DNA from: Methanoculleus sp. UBA430
GTDB taxonomy: Archaea; Halobacteriota; Methanomicrobia; Methanomicrobiales; Methanoculleaceae
DNA length: 39,847 bases
Reading direction: 5' to 3'
NCBI RefSeq assembly: GCF_002506585.1
Contig: NZ_DAXW01000007.1
Span: 1 to 39,847, forward strand
The notes under the pieces are model-generated. The model was given only the letters and a program-made list of their open reading frames with translations. It was not told where the DNA came from and made no database searches. Shown here in pieces: positions 31,494-39,724 of this stretch. The translations under genes were made by a program, and so were the position numbers. Position 1 is the first letter of the stretch; each line of letters opens with the position of its first letter.

Positions 31494-32750
31494 ATGGTGT
31501 TACCGGAGAACAACATTCACGCTGGAAGGTACGCCCGGGAGGCCGGGGCGCTCGCAAGAGACGTGAAGGATGAGATCGCGCGTGAGGAGGAGCGGCACTC
31601 GTCCCTCCTCGCCCGCGACGACCGGCTCCACGCCACAGGCCCCTTCATCCTCGTCGCTGTCCTCGCGAACCTCTTCTTCCTGCTCGTCTTCCCCCGCTTC
31701 ATGCTCTACTGGATCGTCTCGAGTTTCATCCTCTATATGGTGAATCCCTTCATCCTGATGATCCCGACCGGTAGCGGGAAGATGGCCTTCCGGGGCAGGG
31801 AGACCGCCGGAGAGATCGTCCGATCGATCCGGGAAGCAGGAGGGGTCTCCTATCTCCTGGGCCGCGAGGGGAGGACGTTCGGGAAGGTCTTCTGGGACAC
31901 CTTCTTCATCAACAGTCAGCCTCTCGCCGCCGGGTTCGGGCTGCTATTCGGCATCAATATACTCTTTGCGTTCTTCAGCGGTTGGGTTGCGGGATCCCTC
32001 AAGCCGGGAGCGGCAGCACTGATCACGCTCCAGTCCCTTGCAATCATCCTCTTCTATGCCGGCATCTGGCATGTCAAGCCATATACAACAGACTTCTTTC
32101 TCTCACTCGATGGAATGCGGACGAACCTGCAGGAGAAGATCAGGGCAGGCTGGCGGGCGGCAATGCGGGTCATCCTCCTCGTCACCGCCCTGGGGGCAGC
32201 GAGCGGGATCCTCGCCGTATCGGCGATCTTCCTCCCGGGGATGACACTCTCCACGTTTCTCGCCTCAGTCAACCTCGCTCTTGGGTGGGGCCTCCTGCCG
32301 CTCTTTGCCATATTTGCCTCGCAGGTCGTGATCGTCCGGTACCTGCAGGGGACCTACAGCCGCGAACTCTTCCTGCAAGTAGGCGGCTACAAGGTCCATG
32401 TCTTGCGAGACGAGATCCTGAACCGTCTCACTACAGTCCCAAGAGTTCCGGAGGAGATCCAGAGCACGGGGCATCTTGCGGACCTCGTGGCGGAACTATC
32501 GCGGATGCAGAGCGACTACAGGCGAATGCAGATGTACACAGCGGAGTATCATAGCATCTTCGGCTTCTTTCCGGTTTATCTCGTTCTCCCCGAGATCCCC
32601 GTTATCCTTGACAGGAGCCACGGCGCGCCCCCAAAACCCACACCGGAACCCGAAGGCCTGGTGCATACGGAGCCGGCCGATCGGACTGCAGGATACGAGT
32701 GCCGCAAGCCCGCCGGCACCCATCAGTATATAATATCCTCTGGCGCATAG
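31494..32750 (+). CDS. Membrane protein of unknown function
   Basis: A 418-residue protein with a charged head of about 40 residues (VKDEIAREEERHSSLLARDD) and about six membrane helices: a pair at about 47-90 (FILVAVLANLFFLLVF and WIVSSFILYMVNPFILM), a pair at about 140-195, and a pair at about 225-285 (ILLVTALGAASGILAVSAIF and LLPLFAIFASQVVIVRYL). The last 130 residues are soluble and end in a Pro/Glu-rich tail. The middle pattern loosely resembles Yip1-type membrane proteins. A TATA-like GCATTTATCC about 30 nt ahead of the ATG predicts a leaderless transcript. It follows the fusion enzyme by 82 bp, and its 3' end contains the promoter of the NifB-like gene. I do not assign a function. Confidence 0.75.
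   Translation: MVLPENNIHAGRYAREAGALARDVKDEIAREEERHSSLLARDDRLHATGPFILVAVLANLFFLLVFPRFMLYWIVSSFILYMVNPFILMIPTGSGKMAFRGRETAGEIVRSIREAGGVSYLLGREGRTFGKVFWDTFFINSQPLAAGFGLLFGINILFAFFSGWVAGSLKPGAAALITLQSLAIILFYAGIWHVKPYTTDFFLSLDGMRTNLQEKIRAGWRAAMRVILLVTALGAASGILAVSAIFLPGMTLSTFLASVNLALGWGLLPLFAIFASQVVIVRYLQGTYSRELFLQVGGYKVHVLRDEILNRLTTVPRVPEEIQSTGHLADLVAELSRMQSDYRRMQMYTAEYHSIFGFFPVYLVLPEIPVILDRSHGAPPKPTPEPEGLVHTEPADRTAGYECRKPAGTHQYIISSGA
32725..32736 (+). promoter_or_regulatory. TATA box of the NifB-like gene
   Basis: AGTATATAATAT lies about 30 nt before the ATG at 32761 and inside the 3' end of the preceding gene. The predicted transcript is leaderless. Confidence 0.65.
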
Positions 32751-32760
32751 ATCATGTTAT

Positions 32761-33678
32761 ATGGCCGATGAATCGTATCGGACCGCGACGGTCCAGGGCA
32801 GGGAGGTCCCCTACGATCCGGAGCAGCTACGCAAGATCAGCGAGCACCCCTGCTACTCCGATAAAGCGTGTCACTCCTTTGGGCGATGCCACCTCCCCGT
32901 CGCCCCGAGGTGCAATATCCAGTGCAACTACTGCGTGCGGGATTTTGACTGCGTAAACGAGAGCCGGCCGGGTGTGACGAGCAGGGTCCTCCCGCCGGAG
33001 GAGGCGCTCGACCTTGTCCGGAAAGTCATGCAGGAGCACCCCTACGTGAAGGTGATCGGCATCGCGGGGCCGGGCGAACCGCTTGCAAACCCCGAGACGT
33101 TTGAGGCGCTCCGGCTGGTCCACGAGGAGTTCCCGCACCTGATCATGTGCATCAGCACGAACGGCCTCATGCTCCCGGAGTCGATCGAGGAACTGGCGAA
33201 GTACGATGTCGGGAACGTTACGGTCACGCTCAACGCCATCGACCCTGCGATCGGGGAGAAGATCTACTCCTGGGTCGAGTACAACGGGAAGAAGTATCAT
33301 GGGCGTGAGGCGGCGGAACTCCTCCTCTCCCAGCAGATGAAGGGGATCGAGATGGCGGTTGCAAAGAAGATGTTTGTGAAGATAAACACCGTCTACATCC
33401 CCGGGATCAACGACGAGCACATACCCGAGATAGCAAAGAAGGTCGGTGAGATGGGAGCGTTCACCTTCAACGTCATTCCCCTCATCCCGCAGTACAAGTT
33501 CGCCGGGATCACCCCCCCGACGCCGAAGGATAAGCGGGAGATGCAGGACCGGTGCGCCCCGTTCATCAAGCAGATGCGGCATTGCGCACGCTGTCGGGCG
33601 GACGCGATCGGGAAACTCGGGCAGGATGTGCAGTCCTGTGTCTACCAACAGATGAAGGATGAGCAGAAGGCACAATAA
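32761..33678 (+). CDS. nifB: NifB-type radical SAM protein (FeMo-cofactor precursor synthase family)
   Basis: A 305-residue protein matching archaeal NifB, which consists of the radical SAM domain without the NifX-like tail of bacterial versions. The radical SAM cluster motif is CNIQCNYC (Cys51, 55, 58). Extra cysteines that in NifB hold the two substrate [4Fe-4S] clusters are present: Cys31 and Cys37, Cys43, Cys64, and the C-terminal HCARCRADAIGKL. GIAGPGEPLANPETF and CISTNGL complete the SAM-binding strands. NifB fuses two clusters and inserts a carbide to make NifB-co. No nifHDKEN genes are in the window, so the rest of the nitrogenase pathway lies elsewhere or the protein serves another purpose. 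A T-run follows the stop. Confidence 0.85.
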   Translation: MADESYRTATVQGREVPYDPEQLRKISEHPCYSDKACHSFGRCHLPVAPRCNIQCNYCVRDFDCVNESRPGVTSRVLPPEEALDLVRKVMQEHPYVKVIGIAGPGEPLANPETFEALRLVHEEFPHLIMCISTNGLMLPESIEELAKYDVGNVTVTLNAIDPAIGEKIYSWVEYNGKKYHGREAAELLLSQQMKGIEMAVAKKMFVKINTVYIPGINDEHIPEIAKKVGEMGAFTFNVIPLIPQYKFAGITPPTPKDKREMQDRCAPFIKQMRHCARCRADAIGKLGQDVQSCVYQQMKDEQKAQ

Positions 33679-33685
33679 CCAACTC

Positions 33686-33690
33686 TTTTT
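33686..33690 (+). terminator. Short T-run after nifB
   Basis: Five T residues 8 nt after the stop codon, in the 33-bp gap before the glycosylase gene. It is weak and may be leaky. Confidence 0.35.
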
Positions 33691-33711
33691 CACCTGCCGG
33701 GCTCGCCGGCC

Positions 33712-34569
33712 ATGACGACGATCACGCTTCACGACGACCGGTCGTTTGACCTCGACCGGACGCTCTCCTGCGGCCAGGCCTTCCGCTGGGAGAAGGCGGA
33801 CGGGTGGTGGCAGGGGGTCTCCTGCGGCCGGGCTGTCCGGATACGGCAGGATGCAAACCGGCTCACGTTTGAGGGGGCGGATGCGGGGTTCGTCCGCGCC
33901 TACTTCCAGCTGGACCAGGACCTCCCCGCGATCCTCGCATCCATCGACCGCGATCCCATCATCGGCGCTGCCATCCAGGAGTGCCGCGGCCTCCGGCTTG
34001 TCAGACAACAGCCCTGGGAGTGCCTGATCTCCTACATCTGCGCCACGAACACGAACATCCCGGCGGTGAAGCGGCGGGTCGCGCTGATGGCGGAGCGCTA
34101 TGGAAAGCCGATCGACGGACATTCTGGAACGGCGCATGCGTTCCCGGAGCCGGAGGTGCTTGCAGAAACCTCCCACGCGGACCTGTGGGACTGCAAACTC
34201 GGTTACCGGACGGATTACGTCTGCGAGGCTGCTGCTTACGTGGCAGAACACCCGGACTGGGCAGAGCGAGTCGCCGCCCTTCCTTTCGAAGAGGCGCGGC
34301 GGGCGCTGATGCAATTTACGGGCGTCGGGCCGAAGGCGGCGGACTGCGTGCTGCTCTTTGCGTTCGGGTTCTTCGAGGCGTTCCCGGTCGACGTCTGGAT
34401 ACGCCGGATCGTGGCGGAGACCTACCTCCCGGACCTCTCCGGGAAGGGGTGCACCCCGGCGGAGTATGAGCGGATCCGGCGATTTAGCCGGGACTACTTC
34501 GGGGAGTACGCGGGGTACGCACAGGAGTACCTCTATTGTGCACGGGGCCCGGCGAGTCGGCCCGGGTGA
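33712..34569 (+). CDS. ogg: 8-oxoguanine DNA glycosylase, OGG1 type
   Basis: A 285-residue HhH-GPD glycosylase/AP lyase. The N-terminal OGG_N domain opens with FDLDRTLSCGQAFRWEK. Residues 105-117 (ISYICATNTNIPA) match the OGG1 region that contacts the orphan cytosine. The helix-hairpin-helix and catalytic loop is QFTGVGPKAADCVLLFAFG with the Schiff-base Lys208, followed by FPVDVWIRRI with catalytic Asp227. It removes 8-oxoguanine opposite cytosine and nicks the abasic site. This is the long OGG1-like form rather than the short archaeal AGOG or Ogg2. It starts 33 nt after nifB. The ATG at 33712 gives the normal N-terminus, with no obvious ribosome-binding site. Confidence 0.92.
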   Translation: MTTITLHDDRSFDLDRTLSCGQAFRWEKADGWWQGVSCGRAVRIRQDANRLTFEGADAGFVRAYFQLDQDLPAILASIDRDPIIGAAIQECRGLRLVRQQPWECLISYICATNTNIPAVKRRVALMAERYGKPIDGHSGTAHAFPEPEVLAETSHADLWDCKLGYRTDYVCEAAAYVAEHPDWAERVAALPFEEARRALMQFTGVGPKAADCVLLFAFGFFEAFPVDVWIRRIVAETYLPDLSGKGCTPAEYERIRRFSRDYFGEYAGYAQEYLYCARGPASRPG

Positions 34570-34750
34570 GGCTCATTCTTTCCTGTTGCGGATCCGATGC
34601 CGGGACGAGAGTAAGAACCGCGACCAGTGCCAGGAGCAGGAGAGAGGCCCGGCGGTCATGTACCATTGACCGGGTGGTGGGCACCCGAGACGTAAGAACG
34701 TGACGAAATCTTTTTTGGGGGGAACCTCCACCCCTCATGCCTTCTCTCAC

Positions 34751-35464
34751 TCATTCTCCGGCAAAGCTCTCGATAAACCCATTCTCCCGCATCCCGAGCA
34801 CCTCCTCCGGCGCACCGTCGACCACCACCTTCCCCTCCTCGATGAGGCAGAGGCGATCCCCCAGTTCCAGGGCGTCGCGGAGGTTGTGGGTGACGACGAT
34901 GCAGGGGATGCCGGCGTTCCGGATCTGGTCGTGGAGCTCACTCCGCATCGGCGCCTGAGCCCGCATATCGACGGCCGCAAGCGGTTCGTCGAGGAGGAGG
35001 AGTGCGGGGTCGAGGATCAGGGCCCGTGCGAGGCCCACTCGCTGCCGCTGGCCTCCCGAGAGCCGGCCGACGTTGACGTCCGCGAGGTCGGAGAGGTGCA
35101 TCGTCGCGAGCTGCTCGGCCACGGCATCGGCTATTTCGGCTTTCGGGACCTTCCTGCTCCGGAGGCCGAACGCCACGTTCTCAAAGACGGTCATGTGCGG
35201 GAAGAGGGCATAGGACTGGAAGAGGTGGCCGATGTTCCGGTTCTCGGGAGGAATAGCGACCTTTTTTTCGGACGAAAAGAGCGTCCGGTCCTCGAGGGTG
35301 ATCTCGCCGCGGTCAGGGGTGAGGATGCCGGAGATCAGGTTCAGCACCGTGGACTTGCCCGATCCGTTCTCACCGATGAGGACGAGGGTCTCGCCTGACC
35401 GGGCCGAGAGCGCGACGTCGAGGACAAAGTCCCGCAGTTGCCGCACGACATGGACGGAGAGCAT
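34751..35464 (-). CDS. modC: Molybdate/tungstate ABC transporter ATP-binding protein
   Basis: A 237-residue ATPase: Walker A GENGSGKST, Q-loop region HLFQSYALFPHMTV, signature LSGGQRQRVGLARAL, Walker B LLLLDEPLAAVD and H-loop VVTHNLRDALE. It ends right after the ATPase domain; the C-terminal TOBE/Mop regulatory domain of bacterial ModC (about 350 residues) is missing. The start at 35464 shares one base with the stop of modB (TGATG), so the two are coupled. A longer open frame upstream only copies modB in another frame. It powers uptake of molybdate or tungstate for formylmethanofuran dehydrogenase and other molybdopterin enzymes. Confidence 0.9.
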   Translation of the reverse strand: MLSVHVVRQLRDFVLDVALSARSGETLVLIGENGSGKSTVLNLISGILTPDRGEITLEDRTLFSSEKKVAIPPENRNIGHLFQSYALFPHMTVFENVAFGLRSRKVPKAEIADAVAEQLATMHLSDLADVNVGRLSGGQRQRVGLARALILDPALLLLDEPLAAVDMRAQAPMRSELHDQIRNAGIPCIVVTHNLRDALELGDRLCLIEEGKVVVDGAPEEVLGMRENGFIESFAGE

Positions 35465-36306
35465 CAGTACCTCCTCCGGGTGACGACCTTCACGGCAGAG
35501 ATCACCGCAAACGATATCACGACAAGAATGATGGAGAGGCTGATCGCGGCGTTCATGTCTCCTTGCATGGTCGTATAAATCGCAAGCGGCATCGTCTGGG
35601 TCCTGCCCTGAAAGTTCCCGGCAAACATGATCGTGGCGCCGAACTCCCCGAGAGCCCGGGCGAACGAGAGGATCGCCCCGGAGACGAGTCCGCCCCACGC
35701 AAGCGGGATGGTGATCCGGAGAGCGACAGCTCCGGGTGAGGCCCCGAGGGTCCGCGCCGCATCCTCGTAGAGGCGGTCGACCGCCTCGAAACTCGCCCGC
35801 GCCTGCCGGATGTAGAACGGCGAGGCGACGAAGACCTGCGCGAGGATCACCGCGGTCGTAGTGAAGCCGATATGGATGCCGAAGATATCGAGGTACTGCC
35901 CGATCACGCCCCGACGGCCGAAGGCCATCAGTAACGCGAGTCCCGCCACCGCCGGCGGGAGGACGATAGGGAGGTCGGTGAGAGTGTCGACGAGTTCCCT
36001 CCCCGTGTAGTCGCGTCGGGCGTTCACCAGGGCAAGCGGTGTCCCGAAGAGGACGACGATCACCGTGCTCACCGTCGCGGTGACGAAGGAGAGAGAGAGC
36101 GCATCAAGTACCACCGGTTCGGTGAGCGAGTGGAAGAACGCCTCCGGCGATATGCGCAGGAAGAGCGAGACGACCGGCAGCGTGATGAAGAGGAGGAAGA
36201 TTACAAGAAGGACGGTGGTGAAGAGGGAGAGCATCACCCTCCTCAATACCGTCCGGCTGCCGAGCAGGGGTATCCCACGCTCAGGCAGGGATCGGGTCAA
36301 AACCAT
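35464..36306 (-). CDS. modB: Molybdate/tungstate ABC transporter permease
   Basis: A 280-residue permease with six or so helices. The coupling motif EAVDRLYEDAARTLGASPGAVALRI, the EAA loop of the ModB/WtpB/CysT family, contacts ModC. Other conserved parts are DLPIVLPPAVAGLALLMAFG and FARALGEFGATIMFAGN, which line the anion path. The ATG at 36306 overlaps the end of modA by 26 bp; a later in-frame ATG (36234) at MLSLFTTVLL would avoid overlap and cannot be excluded. It lies between modA and modC in one minus-strand operon. Confidence 0.92.
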   Translation of the reverse strand: MVLTRSLPERGIPLLGSRTVLRRVMLSLFTTVLLVIFLLFITLPVVSLFLRISPEAFFHSLTEPVVLDALSLSFVTATVSTVIVVLFGTPLALVNARRDYTGRELVDTLTDLPIVLPPAVAGLALLMAFGRRGVIGQYLDIFGIHIGFTTTAVILAQVFVASPFYIRQARASFEAVDRLYEDAARTLGASPGAVALRITIPLAWGGLVSGAILSFARALGEFGATIMFAGNFQGRTQTMPLAIYTTMQGDMNAAISLSIILVVISFAVISAVKVVTRRRY

Positions 36307-37102
36307 ATTCCGTCAGGATGGCACTGCCGTCCGGACCCCGGACGAATGCTATGAACGACTCTGCTTCGGCCTTGCTCGGTGACTCCGCAAGGATACCGAG
36401 CGGGTAGGTGGCCACGACGTTGTACTGGGCCGGGATCTCGATCCGGGTCACTTTGGTCAGGTCGTCTTTTGAGACATCCGACTTGTAGACGATCGCCGCA
36501 TCCGCCTCACCGAGCGCCAACTTGGGCACCACCGAGCTCACCGCCGTCTCCTCGGAGACGACGTTCTTCATCACGGCGTCCTTGTAGGCCGGACCATAGG
36601 CAGGATCGGCGGCCATCTTCTCGAACATCTGCCGGGTGTAGTCGCCGAAGGGAACATCCTTGGTGCCGATGACGAGTTTCACCCCCGATCTGTTCAGGTC
36701 GGCAAGACCATTGATGGTTGCCGGGTTATCGACCGGGACTACCAGAGCCAGACTGTTCCCGAGGAACGGAGCCACGGTGCTGTTGTCCATGAACCCGCCG
36801 TCCTGGAGCGCCTTCATGTGCTTTGTACTCGCCGAGACGAAGATATCCACATTCGCGCCCTGCTCGATCTGGGTGCGAAGGGTCTGTGATCCGTCAAAGA
36901 CGAAGTCGACCTTGACGTTCTCATTCTGTGCCTCGTAGGCTTTGCCGATATCCGTGAAGGCTCCCGTGAGCGATGCGGCCGTAAAGACGGTCAGAGTCGT
37001 CTGCTCGGGGGTCTCGGTGGTGGTCGTGCACCCCGCGACCAGGAGACCGGCGATCACCAGAAGACATATGGCAACAAGGGTTGCCGAGGTTGACGTTTTC
37101 AT
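36281..37102 (-). CDS. modA: Molybdate/tungstate-binding lipoprotein
   Basis: A 273-residue solute-binding protein. The signal is LVAICLLVIAGLLVAGC with lipobox Cys25, then a Thr-rich linker. The ModA motifs follow: LTVFTAASLTGAFTDIGKAY (Ser and Thr ligands), DFVFDGSQTLRTQIEQGANV, DIFVSAS, LVIGTKDVPFGDYTRQMF and GEADAAIVYKSDV. The pattern is closer to bacterial ModA than to the archaeal WtpA type. I chose the ATG at 37102 because GAAAGGT lies 5-8 nt ahead; an ATG 24 nt earlier precedes that site. The promoter probably lies in the A/T-rich stretch 37135-37175. It captures the oxyanion outside the membrane and hands it to ModB. Confidence 0.92.
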   Translation of the reverse strand: MKTSTSATLVAICLLVIAGLLVAGCTTTTETPEQTTLTVFTAASLTGAFTDIGKAYEAQNENVKVDFVFDGSQTLRTQIEQGANVDIFVSASTKHMKALQDGGFMDNSTVAPFLGNSLALVVPVDNPATINGLADLNRSGVKLVIGTKDVPFGDYTRQMFEKMAADPAYGPAYKDAVMKNVVSEETAVSSVVPKLALGEADAAIVYKSDVSKDDLTKVTRIEIPAQYNVVATYPLGILAESPSKAEAESFIAFVRGPDGSAILTEYGFDPIPA

Positions 37103-37495
37103 ACTGATACCTTTCTCACATGACAATTGCGGCTCAATATATTTAATTTCGTTGATTCCTGACCAATATAAAGCGAATTTTATTTACAACCCGGGAGAGT
37201 ATTAAAAGTGTGCGGTGCCTCTGGAGATCCGACGCGCGGAACATGGGCGAAATGCCGGGGCATCAGTCGGGTGAGTGGTCCGGTCCACAGGCAGGCGGCC
37301 GGTGCCGGAGCGAATGAAAAGAAGGGTTCAGGGGAGTTTTTCATGCCCATCGGCCCGGAGTAAGAAGGTTCCCCGCCTCGCACGCACCGGCGCAGGAGTA
37401 CCGCACGGCCGGTGCGGCCATAGGAGGTGCATTGGCGAGGACACCTCTATCCGGCATGCGACGATCGTGCACACGTAGAACGATGATAGGTCCGA
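37103..37495. other. Region upstream of modA
   Basis: Contains TATA-like stretches for modA (minus strand) at 37137-37144 and 37163-37173, and a 6-bp hairpin CCGCAC-ggccg-GTGCGG (37401-37417) followed by AGGAGGT (37422-37428) that leads into no convincing gene. No ModE-type operator was recognised. Confidence 0.45.
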
Positions 37496-37777
37496 TCAGG
37501 TACGCCGCCGCTTCATCTCGTCCAGAAGCTCACGGCGGACTCCCTCGATGCGCTCGTTCACCATCCGGGCAAGGGATTCGTCCTCGCAGGTATTGTATAG
37601 TGTGGTCTCCCGGCACCGAGATTCTTCGAGCGTCCTGGCCTTCGTAAGTTCCCCGATGACGGACTGGGCCATATTCGAGTACTCGCCGTTGTCGACCTTA
37701 TTCTTCAGCCACCGGTAGAGGTGGCCCGGCAGCCGCACACCCACCTGCTTGCTTGAAACGTTATCGGGAGACTCCAT
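37496..37777 (-). CDS. Ribbon-helix-helix DNA-binding protein
   Basis: A 93-residue protein. The N-terminal 45 residues fit the RHH/CopG fold: strand KQVGVRLPGHLYRWLKNKVD, then a turn and a second helix NMAQSVIGELTKAR. The C-terminal half is a charged helix (LARMVNERIEGVRRELLDEM) that may mediate higher-order assembly. RHH proteins bind DNA as dimers of dimers on short repeats. Upstream of this gene three hexamers GATACC/GGTATC are spaced exactly 10 bp apart and a fourth lies before the start codon, so self-regulation is likely. No toxin gene is next to it, arguing against a toxin-antitoxin pair. Confidence 0.8.
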   Translation of the reverse strand: MESPDNVSSKQVGVRLPGHLYRWLKNKVDNGEYSNMAQSVIGELTKARTLEESRCRETTLYNTCEDESLARMVNERIEGVRRELLDEMKRRRT

Positions 37778-37788
37778 CTTCCCATTCA

Positions 37789-37863
37789 GGTATCCCGGCA
37801 GAACAATTATATTGCACTGTTATTATTCTTCCAGCCGGATACCATAAGATACCAACAGGTATC
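37789..37863 (-). promoter_or_regulatory. Promoter and phased repeats of the RHH gene
   Basis: GATACC at 37838-37843 and 37848-37853 and its reverse complement GGTATC at 37858-37863 are each 10 bp apart. Another GGTATC is at 37789-37794. Between them lies CAATTATATTG (37804-37814), the likely TATA element, about 30 nt ahead of the start codon at 37777. Confidence 0.6.
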
Positions 37864-37994
37864 ATTAAGCAATCGGAGCCCCCATAAAGGTGTATGAGAC
37901 AGAGCAGGTCGGTCGGCCTGTGCCTGCCGGGAGGCGTTCAGCAGGCACGAAAAGGGCGGAATAGCACCATCACGAAGAGGAGCAACCTCACCGG

Positions 37995-38345
37995 ATGGAG
38001 GGGGATTGGTGCGTGCGCGTGTTAGATGGGAACCGGAAGTCAGCGCACCCGTCGGATGACGCCGGAGACGACGCATCTACTCCCTGCCCCTTCTGCGGGT
38101 GCCGGCACCACATCGAAGACATCGTCGCTGCAATTCCGCGGATCCATACTATCCACCAGTGTCTCAGGTGCGGCCGCTGGTTTGACGACGTAGGGCCGGC
38201 ATGTCCCCGGTGCGGTTCTCCCGGAGAGCTCCTCGGCGATGTCGACGCCCCCGATCACGGCCTTTATGCACAATACCGGTGCTGTGAATGCGGCCACGGG
38301 TTTATGGTGCGAATGAATGGTGATGACGACGCCCACCCGACCTGA
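37995..38345 (+). CDS. Multi-zinc-ribbon protein
   Basis: A 116-residue protein with eight cysteines as four CxxC knuckles: CPFCGCRHH (about residue 31), CLRCGRWFD (about 57), CPRCGSPGE (about 69) and CCECGHGFMV (about 95). They could form two zinc ribbons. The C-terminus is acidic. The first 25 residues are polar and look disordered, so the true start may lie slightly downstream. Such proteins bind nucleic acids or act as subunits of larger complexes; no family is recognised. The neighbours, a divergent RHH regulator and convergent ahcY, give no clear hint. Confidence 0.7.
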   Translation: MEGDWCVRVLDGNRKSAHPSDDAGDDASTPCPFCGCRHHIEDIVAAIPRIHTIHQCLRCGRWFDDVGPACPRCGSPGELLGDVDAPDHGLYAQYRCCECGHGFMVRMNGDDDAHPT

Positions 38346-38422
38346 CGGCGTATTGGGCCCGGGACCATCTACCCCAGGTCTTGTGCCGGGGCTCCCGCGA
38401 CGATGAGAAAAAGGAGGGGGAA

Positions 38423-39649
38423 TTACGTCCCGATCGTCCAGCTGCTCATATATGTTTCCTGCTCGGGCGTCAGCCGGTCGATCGAGATGCCGAGTGTGGC
38501 AAGTTTCAGCCGTGCTATCCCTTCATCGATGGCGGACGGGACATCGTGGACTCCCGGAGCGAGCTCGCAGCCATGCTTTGCGATGAACTCCGCAGAGAGA
38601 GCCTGGACGGCGAAACTCAGGTCCATCACCTCGACGGGGTGGCCCATCCCCTTCGGCGTCGCGAGGTTCACGAGCCTCCCTTCAGCGAGGACGTGGATGG
38701 CTTTCCCGCCGAGGAGGTAGGTGTCGATGCCGTCACGGTGGAGAGTGGAATCTGCATGCGATGCGAGCCACTCGACGTCGATCTCGACGTTGAAGTGGCC
38801 GGCGTTCGCGAGGATCGCGCCGTCCTTCAGGTTCGGGAAGTGCCGCTCCGTGATGATGCTCGCATTCCCGGTGGTGGTGACGAAGATCTCGCCGAGGGGT
38901 ACCGCATCGTCCATCGTCATGACGTCGAATCCGTCCATATACGCCTGGAGCGCCCGCCGGGGATCCACTTCGGTCACGATGACGCGGGCACCGAGGCTCC
39001 GCGCCTTCTGCGCAAGTCCCCTGCCGCAGTAGCCGTAGCCGGCGACGACGAGCCTTTTACCGGCGATGAGGATATTCGTCGTGATCATGATCGATGCAAG
39101 CGAACTCTCCCCGGTCCCGTGGACGTTGTCGAAGAAGTGTTTCATCGGGGTGTCGTTGACGGCCATGACCGGGAACTTGAGCGCCCCGTCGCGCGCCATC
39201 GCGCGGAGCCGGTGGATGCCGGTCGTGGTCTCTTCGCACCCGCCGATGACACCATCAAGCACATCCTGCCGTTCGGTGTGGATGCGGTAGATCAGGTCCA
39301 TGCCGTCGTCGATGGTGATTGCCGGCCGGGCGTCGAGCACCCGGTCGATGGCCGCGTAATACTCCTCGACATCGGCTCCCCGGCGGGCGTAGGAGTGAAT
39401 CCCCTTACGGGTGTTGAGCGCCGCAGAGACGTCGTCCTGGGTCGAGAGGGGGTTGCACCCCGTGATATGCACCTGTGCACCGCCTGCCGCCAGGGTCTCG
39501 ACCAGCACCGCAGTCTTTGCCTCGACATGCAGTGCCATGCCGATAGTCATGCCGGAGAAAGGCTTCTCCTCAACAAACCGTTTCCGAATGGACGAGAGTA
39601 CCGGCATATATTGCCGCGCCCACGCAATTTTTAAATCTCCTGACTCCAT
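38423..39649 (-). CDS. ahcY: S-adenosyl/S-inosyl-homocysteine hydrolase
   Basis: A 408-residue protein of the adenosylhomocysteinase family. Substrate-domain motifs include GMTIGMALHVEAKTAVLVET, DDGMDLIYRIH and GCEETTTGIHRL. NVHGTGESSLASIM precedes the NAD-binding Rossmann fold VVAGYGYCGRGLAQKARSLG and ILANAGHFNVEID. It cleaves the homocysteine product of methyltransferases with bound NAD. In several methanogens the enzyme of this family uses S-inosylhomocysteine after deamination of the adenosyl form; sequence alone does not settle which applies here. The family's C-terminal domain is shortened, as in other archaeal members. It is monocistronic; upstream at 39674-39689 is an inverted repeat CCGGA-N6-TCCGG in the leader or promoter. 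Confidence 0.92.
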   Translation of the reverse strand: MESGDLKIAWARQYMPVLSSIRKRFVEEKPFSGMTIGMALHVEAKTAVLVETLAAGGAQVHITGCNPLSTQDDVSAALNTRKGIHSYARRGADVEEYYAAIDRVLDARPAITIDDGMDLIYRIHTERQDVLDGVIGGCEETTTGIHRLRAMARDGALKFPVMAVNDTPMKHFFDNVHGTGESSLASIMITTNILIAGKRLVVAGYGYCGRGLAQKARSLGARVIVTEVDPRRALQAYMDGFDVMTMDDAVPLGEIFVTTTGNASIITERHFPNLKDGAILANAGHFNVEIDVEWLASHADSTLHRDGIDTYLLGGKAIHVLAEGRLVNLATPKGMGHPVEVMDLSFAVQALSAEFIAKHGCELAPGVHDVPSAIDEGIARLKLATLGISIDRLTPEQETYMSSWTIGT

Positions 39650-39724
39650 GAAACCACCAGACCGGTAATCTGTCCGGATATGCGTCCGGCTTGCCTGTAA
39701 AGGTATCTTTCAGGATTACTTAAA

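Noticed and set aside
35465..35698. N-terminal extension of modC
   Set aside because: The upstream part of the frame is modB read in another frame; the TGATG junction fixes the start at 35464.
37432..37647. Plus-strand frame after a strong AGGAGGT at 37422-37428
   Set aside because: It is mostly antisense to the RHH gene and its composition is not protein-like.
37496..38345. Toxin-antitoxin module made of the RHH and zinc-ribbon genes
   Set aside because: The genes are divergent, 217 bp apart, and the zinc-ribbon protein does not resemble a known toxin.
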